Of a DNA stretch of 64,000 nucleotides, positions 34,594-44,432 are shown piece by piece. The stretch comes from Paenibacillus sp. BIC5C1 (lineage in GTDB: Bacteria; Bacillota; Bacilli; Paenibacillales; Paenibacillaceae), in contig NZ_CP135922.1 of NCBI RefSeq assembly GCF_032399705.1, positions 6,014,001-6,078,000 of the forward strand, written 5' to 3'. The notes under the pieces are model-generated. The model did no database searches and was not told the DNA's origin. It worked only from the letters and a program-made list of their open reading frames with translations. Every line of letters starts with the position of its first letter. The first letter of the stretch is position 1. The position numbers and the translations under genes are program-made.

Positions 34594-34824
34594 TTAAGCG
34601 TCCAACACTTTGGCGAATTGAGTTTTGTTCATACCCAGAATACGGTGTTCTCCAATGACAGTCAGTGGTACGGCACGTACGCCCATATCCCATACTTGTT
34701 GTGCGAACTCGTCGCTTGTCTCGATATTGCGCTCTTCATAAGAGATGCCTTTGTCAGCCAGGAAGCTTTTTACCGATTTGCAGTTTGGGCAGTTGGTTGA
34801 TGTGTATACAATTACGTTTTCCAT
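34594..34824 (-). CDS. glutaredoxin/NrdH-like redox protein
   Basis: 76 residues. MENVIVYTSTNCPNCKSVKSFLADKGISYEERNIE carries the CPNC active site (Cys12, Cys15) and the thioredoxin-fold start; AVPLTVIGEH has the cis-Pro, and ILGMNKTQFAKVL the last helix. Such NrdH-like proteins accept electrons from thioredoxin reductase, whose gene is 56 nt upstream and on the same strand. Confidence 0.88.
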   Translation of the reverse strand: MENVIVYTSTNCPNCKSVKSFLADKGISYEERNIETSDEFAQQVWDMGVRAVPLTVIGEHRILGMNKTQFAKVLDA

Positions 34825-34880
34825 GTTTATTCACCTCATATTGTTTTTTTATAGCTAATCTATTGGTCAAAGCAGTTCCC

Positions 34881-35822
34881 TTACAGGGCTACTGCGCTGT
34901 GCTCCAGGCTCTCAATATATTTCTCTGTATCCATCGCAGCCATACATCCACTACCTGCAGCTGTAATCGCTTGTTTGTAACGGGTATCCTGTACATCACC
35001 ACATGCGAATACGCCTGGGATATTGGTTTCAGATGTGCCCGGTGTAGTCAAAATATAACCGTGTTCGTCGGTTGTGATCTGTCCACCCAGGAATCCAGTG
35101 TTTGGTGTGTGACCAATTGCAACGAATACACCGCTAGCAGGGATAATTTCTTCTTCACCTGTTTCGTTGTTCAGCACTTTCAATCCAGTTACGCCGTTGT
35201 CGCCTGCCAGCACTTCAAGAGGGGTACGGTTCAATGCCATTTCCACTTTCTCGTTGCTGCGTGCACGATCCTGCATGATTTTGGAACCACGCAGTTCTTC
35301 ACGACGGTGTACCAGGGTCACTTTGGAACCGAAACGGGACAGGAAGCTCGCTTCCTCCAGTGCGGAGTCGCCACCACCAATAACGATGATCTCTTTATTA
35401 CGGAAGAAGAATCCGTCACATGTCGCACAAGTGCTGACACCACGGCCAACATTCGTTTCTTCTCCAGGAATACCAAGGTATTTAGCAGATGCGCCAGTAG
35501 ACAGGATTAAAGTTTCGGATACGAGTTCACCCATGCCTTCAACCTGAATTTTGAATGGACGCTCGCTCATATCGATGTTGTTTACCCAGCCTGTACGGAA
35601 TTCTGCCCCAAAGCGTTCTGCTTGTTTGCGCATATTGTCCATCAGTTCAGGACCCATAATGCCGTCAGGGAAACCTGGGAAGTTCTCTACTTCTGTTGTT
35701 GTTGTCAGTTGACCACCAGGTTGCGGTCCTTCAATAACGAGTGGGTTCAAGTTGGCACGTGCCAGATAGATTGCTGCTGTCAGCCCTGCAGGGCCTGTTC
35801 CAATAATAATTGATTTATACAT
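34881..35822 (-). CDS. trxB: thioredoxin reductase
   Basis: 313 residues from ATG 35822 (MYKSIIIGTGPAG), eight nt after GGGGGAGG; upstream in-frame starts are rejected. FAD motif GTGPAGLTAA, redox pair CATC (Cys132, Cys135), NADPH motif GGGDSALEEA, and ACGDVQDTRYKQAITAAG. The low-molecular-weight bacterial enzyme that reduces thioredoxin with NADPH. It sits upstream of the glutaredoxin-like gene, giving a two-gene redox operon. Confidence 0.97.
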   Translation of the reverse strand: MYKSIIIGTGPAGLTAAIYLARANLNPLVIEGPQPGGQLTTTTEVENFPGFPDGIMGPELMDNMRKQAERFGAEFRTGWVNNIDMSERPFKIQVEGMGELVSETLILSTGASAKYLGIPGEETNVGRGVSTCATCDGFFFRNKEIIVIGGGDSALEEASFLSRFGSKVTLVHRREELRGSKIMQDRARSNEKVEMALNRTPLEVLAGDNGVTGLKVLNNETGEEEIIPASGVFVAIGHTPNTGFLGGQITTDEHGYILTTPGTSETNIPGVFACGDVQDTRYKQAITAAGSGCMAAMDTEKYIESLEHSAVAL

Positions 35823-36075
35823 GTATAGTTCCTCCCCCGGGTTCTGCAAAAAGGTCAGGCTCTCCGGCATCAAAAGCAAAGGCTTTTGCATACACTAGAA
35901 CGAAAGCCTACATCATGTCCACATGAACTGCCCGTTATGACAATTAACCTATGCAGAAACGGAATTCTAATTTATAATCATTCTAATCTGTTGTTCATTA
36001 TGATCTCTTTTATGTACGGTGTCAATGCTCGGCAGCGATTATGAAGAAGTCTTCATCAGGAGGGAAAATGGAAGC

Positions 36076-36807
36076 ATGAACGATGCACTCATTGGCAGCT
36101 TTATCTCAGCCATGTCTACCGGCCTAGGGGCCATACCTATTCTATTTATGCGCAAAGTAACCCACCGCCTGCGTGATATTTTGCTTGCCTACGCAGCAGG
36201 CATCATGACCTCTGCCTCGGTGTACAATCTCATACCGGAAGCACTCGGGCAATCCAATTTGTTTGTACTTGCCCTTGGTATCATGCTGGGCAGCATGGTT
36301 CTGCTTGTGCTGGAGATGAAGATTCCCCATGTGGATCTGGAAAATCCCGAGAAGATGCCTTTCAAAATTGAAGCCAAAGCCTTCATGATCATTGCAGCCA
36401 TCACCATGCATAACCTGCCCGAAGGGCTATCGGTAGGTGTCAGCTACGCAAGCAGTGACGCAGGACTTGGCAATCTGATTGCCTTTTCCATTGGATTGCA
36501 GAATGCGCCGGAAGGATTCCTGGTCGCCCTCTTCCTCGTCAATCAGAACATCGGTCGCTTCAAAGCGCTCGGTATCGCCACGTTGACGGGTGCAGTTGAG
36601 ATTGTTACAGCCATGATTGGTTACACACTCAGTAGCCTGGTGTCCGGCCTGGTTCCTTACGGTCTGGCCTTTGCAGCGGGTGCGATGATGTTCATCGTGT
36701 ACAAGGAATTGATTCCCGAAAGCCACGGCGACGGCAATGCACGGGCGGCAACGGTTTCCTTTTTGCTTGGACTGATCACGATGATTGGTCTGACTGAACT
36801 CTTTTAA
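36076..36807 (+). CDS. ZIP-family divalent metal transporter
   Basis: 243 residues from ATG 36076 (MNDALIGSF) after AGGAGGG. About eight membrane helices. The metal site HNLPEGLSVGVSYAS is in helix 4 and NAPEGFLVALFL in helix 5, both diagnostic of ZIP/GufA-type transporters. Imports zinc or other divalent metals, or exports them in some bacterial members. Divergent from trxB. Followed by a terminator at 36855..36904. Confidence 0.92.
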   Translation: MNDALIGSFISAMSTGLGAIPILFMRKVTHRLRDILLAYAAGIMTSASVYNLIPEALGQSNLFVLALGIMLGSMVLLVLEMKIPHVDLENPEKMPFKIEAKAFMIIAAITMHNLPEGLSVGVSYASSDAGLGNLIAFSIGLQNAPEGFLVALFLVNQNIGRFKALGIATLTGAVEIVTAMIGYTLSSLVSGLVPYGLAFAAGAMMFIVYKELIPESHGDGNARAATVSFLLGLITMIGLTELF

Positions 36808-36854
36808 TGGAAAGAACAAAGAACAGCCTTCATATGAACACATTAATGAACGGC

Positions 36855-36904
36855 AAAAAACCTGAAAGGACAGCAGCTCGCTGAACTTCCAGGTTCTTTT
36901 TTTG
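36855..36904 (+). terminator. terminator of the ZIP gene
   Basis: AACCTGAAAGGACAGC-AGCTC-GCTGAACTTCCAGGTT followed by CTTTTTTT. Confidence 0.85.
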
Positions 36905-36961
36905 TTCACAAATGAAGATTGAATGAAATCGTTGGAACGATCTGTAAAGGTCGTATGACGA

Positions 36962-37777
36962 TCACAATCCGGATTTGATAAAACGAATTAATTCGGCATT
37001 GAATTTTTCCAATTCATCATAGAAAGCCCCGTGACCGCTCTCTTCAAAAACAATCAATTGAGAACCGGCAATGCCTTTGTGCATCTCCTCGGCAAACTCA
37101 AATGGGCAAATCTCATCCTTCTTCCCGTGCAAAATGGCTGTAGGTACCTGAATCGAACTCAGGTCACCTCGCAAATCCTCATCCCGCAGGGCAATCGCAC
37201 TGTTAATGGTACTGTAAGACGAAGCTTCCATACCGAGTGCATGGAACCAATCCATAAACGGCTGGCTGTGCTCCTTCGCGAAAAACATGCCGCCAAACGT
37301 CTCCAGCAGCTTCGGACGATCTGCGAAGATCGGCTCAATAATCTGCTCGGTGAGCTGTGCTGGAGTCAATCCATACGGATAACCCTCACGCTGCGTGAAC
37401 ACTGGTGCCGCGGCAGACAATAGCGCCAGCTTGGATACACCATGTCCCGCATGGCGGGCCATATAATGCACGGCAATCGCTCCACCCATGGAGAAGCCTG
37501 CCAGAACCACGTCGGTCAACTCCAGATCATCAATCACGGCACGAACATCGTCCGCCATCCGGTCGTAGTCATAGCCTGTGGACGGGGCATCCGACTTGCC
37601 ATAACCTCTGAAATCTATTGCGATCGCACGAATGCCTTGATTCGGCAGTACATTTAATTGATATTCGAACATTTTATAATTGACAGGCCAGCCGTGCAAA
37701 AAGACAACCGGTGTTCCTTGACCAATATCTTCAACAAATACACTCACATTCGGTTCCACTTGTACGTAACGTCCCAT
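36962..37777 (-). CDS. alpha/beta hydrolase, haloperoxidase-like
   Basis: 271 residues. Core motifs: FLHGWPVNYKMFEYQL (oxyanion hole), Ser in LAGFSMGGAIAVHY, Asp in HGKKDEICPFEFA, His in ESGHGAFYDELEKF. This pattern belongs to the cofactor-free chloroperoxidase/esterase group. Substrate unknown. It is cytoplasmic and monocistronic. An upstream palindrome lies at 37879..37892. Confidence 0.87.
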   Translation of the reverse strand: MGRYVQVEPNVSVFVEDIGQGTPVVFLHGWPVNYKMFEYQLNVLPNQGIRAIAIDFRGYGKSDAPSTGYDYDRMADDVRAVIDDLELTDVVLAGFSMGGAIAVHYMARHAGHGVSKLALLSAAAPVFTQREGYPYGLTPAQLTEQIIEPIFADRPKLLETFGGMFFAKEHSQPFMDWFHALGMEASSYSTINSAIALRDEDLRGDLSSIQVPTAILHGKKDEICPFEFAEEMHKGIAGSQLIVFEESGHGAFYDELEKFNAELIRFIKSGL

Positions 37778-37878
37778 ATTTCACAGCTCCCTTTATTGTC
37801 ATGTCGTTGCAGCGGCAAATTGCCGAACTGCATGGTAATGAATGTTTCAATAACAACGTTCCCTAAGTCAATTTCCGT

Positions 37879-37892
37879 GAGGAACGTTCCTC
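37879..37892. promoter_or_regulatory. palindrome upstream of the alpha/beta hydrolase
   Basis: GAGGAACGTTCCTC is a perfect 14-bp palindrome 102 nt upstream of the hydrolase start; CAACGTTCCC, with the same half (AACGTTCC), lies at 37853..37862. A regulator site is possible. It is not LexA-like, because the GAAC/GTTC spacer is absent. Confidence 0.35.
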
Positions 37893-37993
37893 TGGAATTG
37901 TCTCTTCGTTTCATTACCCGCTGACCCAAGGTTCAAACGCCGTGTGATTTAACGGAATTAGAAGCGTTGTTCAACTTATACAATCCAACCTTG

Positions 37994-40006
37994 TTATCGC
38001 AGCAGTTTTAGTCCATTCAGAATTACCAGAATTGTGCTACCTTCATGGCCTACCACTCCCAAAGGTAATGCAACATCTTGAAGGAAGTTGCCTGCGATTA
38101 GAGCCAGAATTACCGTGATGGCAAAAAACATATTCTGCTTCACCGTCCGCTGGGCTCGGCGAGCCTGCCTGATCACCCAGGCAATCTCTTCAATATTGTC
38201 ATTCATCAGTACAACGTCTGCTACTTCCAGTGCCGTGCCGCTGCCCGATACCCCCATACCCATGCCAACCGTTGCCGCTGCAAGTGCAGGCGCATCATTC
38301 ACACCATCCCCAACCATCAGCACTTGCCCGTACTGTTCACGAAGCAGATGCACCTGCTTCACTTTATCTTCGGGTAGTAAACCTGCGTATACCAGACCCA
38401 CACCTGTCTCACTTGCGATCACTGCTGCCGATTCGGGACGATCACCTGTCAGCATAGCCACTTTCACACCCATCGCTTCCAGCATTTTCACCGCTGCGGC
38501 CGCTTGTGGGCGCACAGTGTCCCTCATCGCGATCAGTCCGGCCATCTCCCCGTTCGCTGTTATGGCAGATACCGTTTTGCCTTCTCCCTCAAGTTGGGCA
38601 CGTATGCCATGCCACATAGCAAAACCATTCATATCTGAAGCACCCAATCGCTTCTCTATATCATTTGCATTACTTACCTCACTGATATGATGCATATCCA
38701 ATTCATCCGTTTTGCCAATTTTCCAGAGAACGCCGTCTACTTTCCCCTCAATCCCCCAGCCTGTCAGAGCCTGCACCTGTTCAGCAATCGGGAGGTTGAT
38801 GTGCTCCTTGTTTGCCTGCTCCACAATAGCCCGAGCCAGTGGATGCATCGAAAGGTTCTCGATGGCGGCTACCGCGCCCAACAACTGTGTCCGGTCATAT
38901 CCGTCAGCCGTTATAATATCGGTCACCTGTGGAGTACCCATCGTCAATGTTCCTGTTTTATCAAAAGCAACCACCCGGGTCTGGGCCATATTCTCCACAT
39001 GAGCGCCACCTTTGAAAAGAATACCGCGACGTGCACTGCTGGACATCGCTGATAACATGACAGGCATAATGGAGGAAACCAGGGCACAAGGTGAAGCGAC
39101 AACCAGAAAGACCATTGCTTTGTAAAACGCCTCATTCCATGTCCAACCAAGCAATAGCGGTGTTCCCGCAATAACCAGCACCGTTACGGCAACAACAATA
39201 CGGGCATATATCCCCTCGAATCGCTCAATAAAGCGTTGGGAATCCGGCACTTCCGTCTGCGCCTCTTCCACCAACTTAATGATTTTGCCAAACAGGGATC
39301 CTTCAGCGGATTTGGTTACCTCCACATATAGAGCTCCTTCACCGTTCATGGTACCTGCATATACTTCGTCACCAGCTGCTTTGTCTACAGGTAAGGATTC
39401 GCCTGTAATCGAGGCCTGATTGATAAAGGAGCTACCACGGTACACGACACCATCCGCCGGAACCAGTTCGCCCGGCTTCACCAGCAACAGATCCCCCGGC
39501 TGCAAATCATCGATGGATACAAGATTCATTTTACCGTCCTCAATACGCAGCGCCGTTTCCGGTTTGAGCGCCAGCAATGATGAAATATCCTTATGACTAC
39601 GCTCCGTTGCATAGCTTTCCAGTGCACCACTTAACGCAAAAATAAAGATCAGCATGGCCCCTTCATTCCAGTAGCCAATAGCTGCCGCTCCGAGTGATGC
39701 TGCAATCATGAGCAGATTCACATCTAGATCACGATCCTTGACCAGTGTCTCTATGCCTTCTTTGGCCTTGGTCCATCCACCTATGGCATAAGCAACAATA
39801 TATAGCAGTACGGATAATGGGTTAGACCATGATGCCGTTGCCCAGGCGATAAGCATCAAAAGTCCACTGCCCAATGCAGCTTGCATTTCCTTATTGCGCA
39901 GCATGACCCGAAAGTCCGGTTTGCGCCCCCTGCCTGGGCCAGGTGTATTGGCTGAACGCTGTTCAGCTTTTGCTTTGGTTTGAATGGGTTGGTGTATCGC
40001 TTGCAT
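37994..40006 (-). CDS. pfeT: P1B-type heavy-metal ATPase, PfeT/ZosA-like
   Basis: 670 residues from ATG 40006, nine nt after AAAGGA (an upstream GTG is too close). No N-terminal heavy-metal-associated domain, only a basic tail. Helices are followed by the actuator (SITGESLPVDKAAGD), the SPC motif (ASPCALVSSIMPV), phosphorylation site DKTGTLTMG, the P/N domains and GDGVNDAPALA. The last helix has HEGSTILVILNGLKLL. SPC plus HEGS/T and no metal-binding domain mark the P1B-4 group, including B. subtilis PfeT (formerly ZosA), an Fe(II) exporter under PerR/Fur control. The Fur box upstream supports iron. Cobalt or zinc remain possible. Confidence 0.87.
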   Translation of the reverse strand: MQAIHQPIQTKAKAEQRSANTPGPGRGRKPDFRVMLRNKEMQAALGSGLLMLIAWATASWSNPLSVLLYIVAYAIGGWTKAKEGIETLVKDRDLDVNLLMIAASLGAAAIGYWNEGAMLIFIFALSGALESYATERSHKDISSLLALKPETALRIEDGKMNLVSIDDLQPGDLLLVKPGELVPADGVVYRGSSFINQASITGESLPVDKAAGDEVYAGTMNGEGALYVEVTKSAEGSLFGKIIKLVEEAQTEVPDSQRFIERFEGIYARIVVAVTVLVIAGTPLLLGWTWNEAFYKAMVFLVVASPCALVSSIMPVMLSAMSSSARRGILFKGGAHVENMAQTRVVAFDKTGTLTMGTPQVTDIITADGYDRTQLLGAVAAIENLSMHPLARAIVEQANKEHINLPIAEQVQALTGWGIEGKVDGVLWKIGKTDELDMHHISEVSNANDIEKRLGASDMNGFAMWHGIRAQLEGEGKTVSAITANGEMAGLIAMRDTVRPQAAAAVKMLEAMGVKVAMLTGDRPESAAVIASETGVGLVYAGLLPEDKVKQVHLLREQYGQVLMVGDGVNDAPALAAATVGMGMGVSGSGTALEVADVVLMNDNIEEIAWVIRQARRAQRTVKQNMFFAITVILALIAGNFLQDVALPLGVVGHEGSTILVILNGLKLLR

Positions 40007-40122
40007 ATGAATCACAATCCTTTCTGAATGTCGGGTTGTGGATTACGCTTTGCTGCATCCATGTCCCCTGAATTAAAGTCGTATTGAGAATGAGAGCCAT
40101 TGTTAATACCCTAAAAATGACA

Positions 40123-40153
40123 CATGCTGCTGCGGGAATCCCGCAGCAGCATG
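40123..40153. promoter_or_regulatory. perfect 14-bp-arm hairpin in the pfeT leader
   Basis: CATGCTGCTGCGGG-AAT-CCCGCAGCAGCATG. It lies between the Fur box (40184..40198) and the gene start (40006), likely in the transcribed leader or overlapping the promoter. No T run follows directly in the direction of pfeT, so it is not a standard terminator. Confidence 0.6.
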
Positions 40154-40160
40154 GTTATTG

Positions 40161-40198
40161 AATGATTTTCAAATCATTTTGATTGAGAATGATAATCA
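40161..40198. promoter_or_regulatory. Fur box with an adjacent palindrome upstream of pfeT
   Basis: TGAGAATGATAATCA (40184..40198) matches the Fur 7-1-7 consensus TGATAATNATTATCA at 12 of 14 fixed positions. Next to it AATGATTT-TC-AAATCATT (40161..40178) is a perfect 8-2-8 palindrome. A weaker Fur-like half (TGAGAATGAGAGCCA, 40085..40099) lies nearer the gene. Fur regulation is therefore likely; PerR is possible. Confidence 0.7.
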
Positions 40199-40302
40199 TT
40201 TTTGTACTTATGCAATTATTTTTACCCAATACAACTTTCGCTTCATTATATGCCTGTGCTTTGCATTTGTAAATGGGTTTTTCACCTTAGCCGATGTAAA
40301 AT

Positions 40303-40339
40303 TAAAAAAAGCCACTCGTCCATAAGGACAAGCGGCTCG
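40303..40339 (-). terminator. terminator of metY
   Basis: Minus strand: AGCCGCTTGTCC-TTAT-GGACGAGTGGCTTTTTTT, good stem with T7. Confidence 0.85.
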
Positions 40340-40365
40340 TGGTAATGAATTATTAACGTGATGAA

Positions 40366-41694
<1,329 letters not shown>

Positions 41695-41837
41695 TTATAC
41701 GTTTGGCAAATCCCTAGTTGTCATGACATGGTGGCGTATGTTTTCCATATTCTCTCACAAGATGTCGCTTTTGAAAAGAAGTATTTCCGATTTTTCCGAT
41801 GAGAAATATTAATTATGTATAATGAAGACTGCTACAC

Positions 41838-41869
41838 CAAAAAAACCTTTGCTTCCGCAAAGGTTTTTC
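41838..41869. terminator. terminator of the TIM-barrel isomerase gene
   Basis: AAAAACCTTTGC-TTCC-GCAAAGGTTTTT, perfect stem with A/T flanks in both directions. Confidence 0.9.
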
Positions 41870-41919
41870 GGATATTTTTCAACCATCACCTGCTGAACTT
41901 CTGCGCGAATTTATACCGT

Positions 41920-42765
41920 TTATACCCGAACGCCACTCCATATCTCACGTAAATGCTTGGCCGCCGGGACAGCTTCTTCCGCCGTGACCCCTTCTAGTGA
42001 AATATCAATGTGTGGTTTATAAGTCTTCAATAGTTCAAAAAATAACGGATAATCCAGAATGCCCTCACCCGGCACCGGATTGAACTTCTCACCCTGCGCA
42101 TTGAACGCCACATCTTTGGCATGAATGACAATGATACGCTGATATAGCGTTTCCATCACTTCACGCAGGAATGCAGACTGGTCAGCCACATGCGGCTGTT
42201 TGATCAGATTACAAGGATCGAACAGCATGCCCAGATTGGATGAAGGAATTTCTTCAAACAGGCGGATCATATGTTCACGTGTATGAAGCGTATGAGTAGA
42301 TACAGGCTCAATCGCCGCATGAACGCCCCACTTTTCCGCCTCTTCCGCCAGTTCCTCTACCGTCTCTCGCAGCACCGTCCACGCCTTTTCTTCATATCCG
42401 TCCGGATGAGAGTCGCGATACGTATCCAAGCCACCGGTCTCCGTTGCCACCATGCTGCAACCAAAATCCCGGGCATAACGCAGATGCTCCTTGAATCGAT
42501 CAATGTCTGCACGACGGGCCACAGGATCAGGATCAATCGGGTTGATGTAGCAGCCCAGTACCGCAATCTTGACTCCACGCTGTGCAAATTGATCTCCGAT
42601 CTCGTTCGCCAGTCCAGGGCTCAGCTTGCCATTAGCCGAATCCACATCCGACAACGCCTTGGCTAATGCCAGCTGGACCGAATTAAATCCGTTATCCGCG
42701 ATGCTCTGTGCAAGCTGTGCTGTAGGCTGTTTGCCAAACGTATGCGCAAGAATACCAAGTTTCAT
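41920..42765 (-). CDS. sugar phosphate isomerase/epimerase-like TIM-barrel protein
   Basis: 281 residues, AP_endonuc_2/xylose isomerase-like fold. KLGILAHTFGKQ starts the first strand, GCYINPIDPDP, VATETGGLD, HAAIEPVSTHTLHTREH, LGMLFDPCNLI, VIHAKDVAF and LEGVTAEEAVPAAKHLREIW follow, with the metal-ligand pattern Glu...Asp...His...Glu. Reaction unknown; proteins of this type act as sugar epimerases. It ends the kduI-DeoR-kduD operon, so a uronate intermediate is a reasonable substrate. Confidence 0.8.
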   Translation of the reverse strand: MKLGILAHTFGKQPTAQLAQSIADNGFNSVQLALAKALSDVDSANGKLSPGLANEIGDQFAQRGVKIAVLGCYINPIDPDPVARRADIDRFKEHLRYARDFGCSMVATETGGLDTYRDSHPDGYEEKAWTVLRETVEELAEEAEKWGVHAAIEPVSTHTLHTREHMIRLFEEIPSSNLGMLFDPCNLIKQPHVADQSAFLREVMETLYQRIIVIHAKDVAFNAQGEKFNPVPGEGILDYPLFFELLKTYKPHIDISLEGVTAEEAVPAAKHLREIWSGVRV

Positions 42766-42801
42766 GTCACTGTCTCCTTTGCAATCTGATCGCTGACAGG
42801 G

Positions 42802-43554
42802 TTAACGAGCCATCCAGCCGCCATCCACATTCAGTACATGACCATTCAAATAATCCGAAGCCGCCGATGCCAGGAAAACAACCGGACCTTTCAGATCCTC
42901 AGGTGTTCCCCAGCGTCCAGCCGGAATCCGTGCTGTGATGTCACGATAACGATTTTCATCGGCGCGAATCTGGGTCGTATTGTCTGTTTCCATATAGCCT
43001 GGTGCAATCCCGTTGATTTGAACACCTTTGCCTGCCCATTCATTTGCGAGTGCTTTCGTTAAACCGGCTACCCCATGTTTACTGGCCGTATATCCTGGCA
43101 CGTTAATTCCGCCCTGATAAGACAGCATGGAGGCAATATTAATGATCTTACCGCTTCCTCGCTCAATCATATGTCTGCCAGCCAACTGGCTCAGGAAAAA
43201 TACCGTATTCAGGTTAAGCCCTATGACATCATGCCAGTCCTGCTGACCGTGATCGGCTGCAGGTGTACGACGAATAATTCCCGCATTATTGACCAGAATA
43301 TCAATTCTCCCTTGAAAGGCTAATGCCTTTTCAAACACCCCGGTCAATTCGTCCTCACGGCTCAAATCAGCTTCAATCACATACGCTTTGTGTCCTAGAG
43401 CCTCAATGGCACGGGCTGTTTCCGATGGATTGGAGTAAGACACCAGCACAACATCCGCACCGGCTTCAGCAAGGCCAATCGCCATTCCTTGCCCCAGACC
43501 TCCTGATGTGCCAGTGACAAGTGCAACTTGTCCGCTTAAATCAAATGGGTTCAT
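42802..43554 (-). CDS. kduD: 2-dehydro-3-deoxy-D-gluconate 5-dehydrogenase (KduD), SDR family
   Basis: 250 residues from ATG 43554, eight nt after GGAGG. MNPFDLSGQVALVTGTSGGLGQGMA has the Rossmann Gly-rich motif (TGxxxGxG); NNAGIIRR, the catalytic Ser (IINIASML) and YTASKHGVAGLTK (YxxxK) follow; the C-terminus is VNVDGGWMAR-like. KduD interconverts 2,5-diketo-3-deoxygluconate and 2-keto-3-deoxygluconate after KduI. The operon supports this choice over other short-chain dehydrogenases. Confidence 0.9.
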   Translation of the reverse strand: MNPFDLSGQVALVTGTSGGLGQGMAIGLAEAGADVVLVSYSNPSETARAIEALGHKAYVIEADLSREDELTGVFEKALAFQGRIDILVNNAGIIRRTPAADHGQQDWHDVIGLNLNTVFFLSQLAGRHMIERGSGKIINIASMLSYQGGINVPGYTASKHGVAGLTKALANEWAGKGVQINGIAPGYMETDNTTQIRADENRYRDITARIPAGRWGTPEDLKGPVVFLASAASDYLNGHVLNVDGGWMAR

Positions 43555-43636
43555 GAATGATTCCTCCGCATGGTTATTGGGTTGCAAACCGTTTTCTTCA
43601 GCCTCGGCAGTCACGTAACCACTGTGGAACTGAAGG

Positions 43637-44398
43637 TCAGCTCTGATAATCCACTTCGATGCCATTTTGCCTGTACAGGGCTGCTGTTTCCTCATCCAGC
43701 CGACTGTCGCTGATGATGCAGTCCAACTCCGAACAGTGCGCAAAAGTCCGAAGGGCAAATTGTCCAAATTTATAATGATCCACGACGCCATAGACCTGCT
43801 GAGAAGCTGAGATCATTGCTTTTTTTAGTGGCACCAGATCTCCTGTATATATGGAAAGTCCAAATTCCGGATGAAGTGCCGTCGTTGAGATAAACGCTTT
43901 GTGAATGTTGAGACCGGAAATGAAGGCCGCCGTATCGTCTCCTACCAGCATATTACGGACTCTTGCTCCGCCGGGGACAACCAGTCGCACCTGCTCCTTT
44001 TTGGTCAGCTCAGCAATAATGAACAGATCATTGGTGACCACGGTAATGGGTTGATTATCCATTCGCTTCGCCATCTCCAACGTGGTGCTTCCGCCGTCCA
44101 GCGCAACAATATCTCCTGGCCGGATATAAGCAAGAGCTCGCTCGGCAATCTCCGTCTTCTCCGAATGATGCTTTTCCGTAGCACCACGACTCGTGAGGAT
44201 GCCATACTGGTCATTCTGAGCCAGCATCGCACCCCCGTGGACACGTACGAGCAATCCCATGCCTTCCAGCTTATCGAGATCCTCCCGAACGGTCTTGCCC
44301 GTCACCTGTAGCAGTTCACTCAGATCACTCACGGTGACTTCCTGCCGCTCCAGCAAAGCCTCCATAATTTTTTCATGTCTTTTCAATGGATTCATCAC
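43637..44398 (-). CDS. DeoR/GlpR-family repressor of the uronate operon
   Basis: 253 residues. N-terminal helix-turn-helix (RHEKIMEALLERQEVTVSDLSELLQVTGKTVREDLDKLEGMGLLVRVHGGAML) with the DeoR wing, then a DeoRC ligand domain (IALDGGSTTLEMAKRM, VVTNDLFIIAELT, ISTTALHPEFGLSIYTG, DHYKFGQFALRTFA). The start is GTG 44398 or ATG 44395. The gene is between kduI and kduD, so it most likely controls them. The ligand is probably a keto-deoxy-uronate or phosphate. Direct-repeat operators at 45305..45330 fit. Confidence 0.88.
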   Translation of the reverse strand: MMNPLKRHEKIMEALLERQEVTVSDLSELLQVTGKTVREDLDKLEGMGLLVRVHGGAMLAQNDQYGILTSRGATEKHHSEKTEIAERALAYIRPGDIVALDGGSTTLEMAKRMDNQPITVVTNDLFIIAELTKKEQVRLVVPGGARVRNMLVGDDTAAFISGLNIHKAFISTTALHPEFGLSIYTGDLVPLKKAMISASQQVYGVVDHYKFGQFALRTFAHCSELDCIISDSRLDEETAALYRQNGIEVDYQS

Positions 44399-44432
44399 AG
44401 ATCAACTTCCTGTTTCTTTGGAATTTACGCAC

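Noticed and set aside
37879..37892. LexA/SOS box
   Set aside because: Bacillus-type LexA needs GAAC-N4-GTTC; here GAAC and GTTC touch with no spacer.
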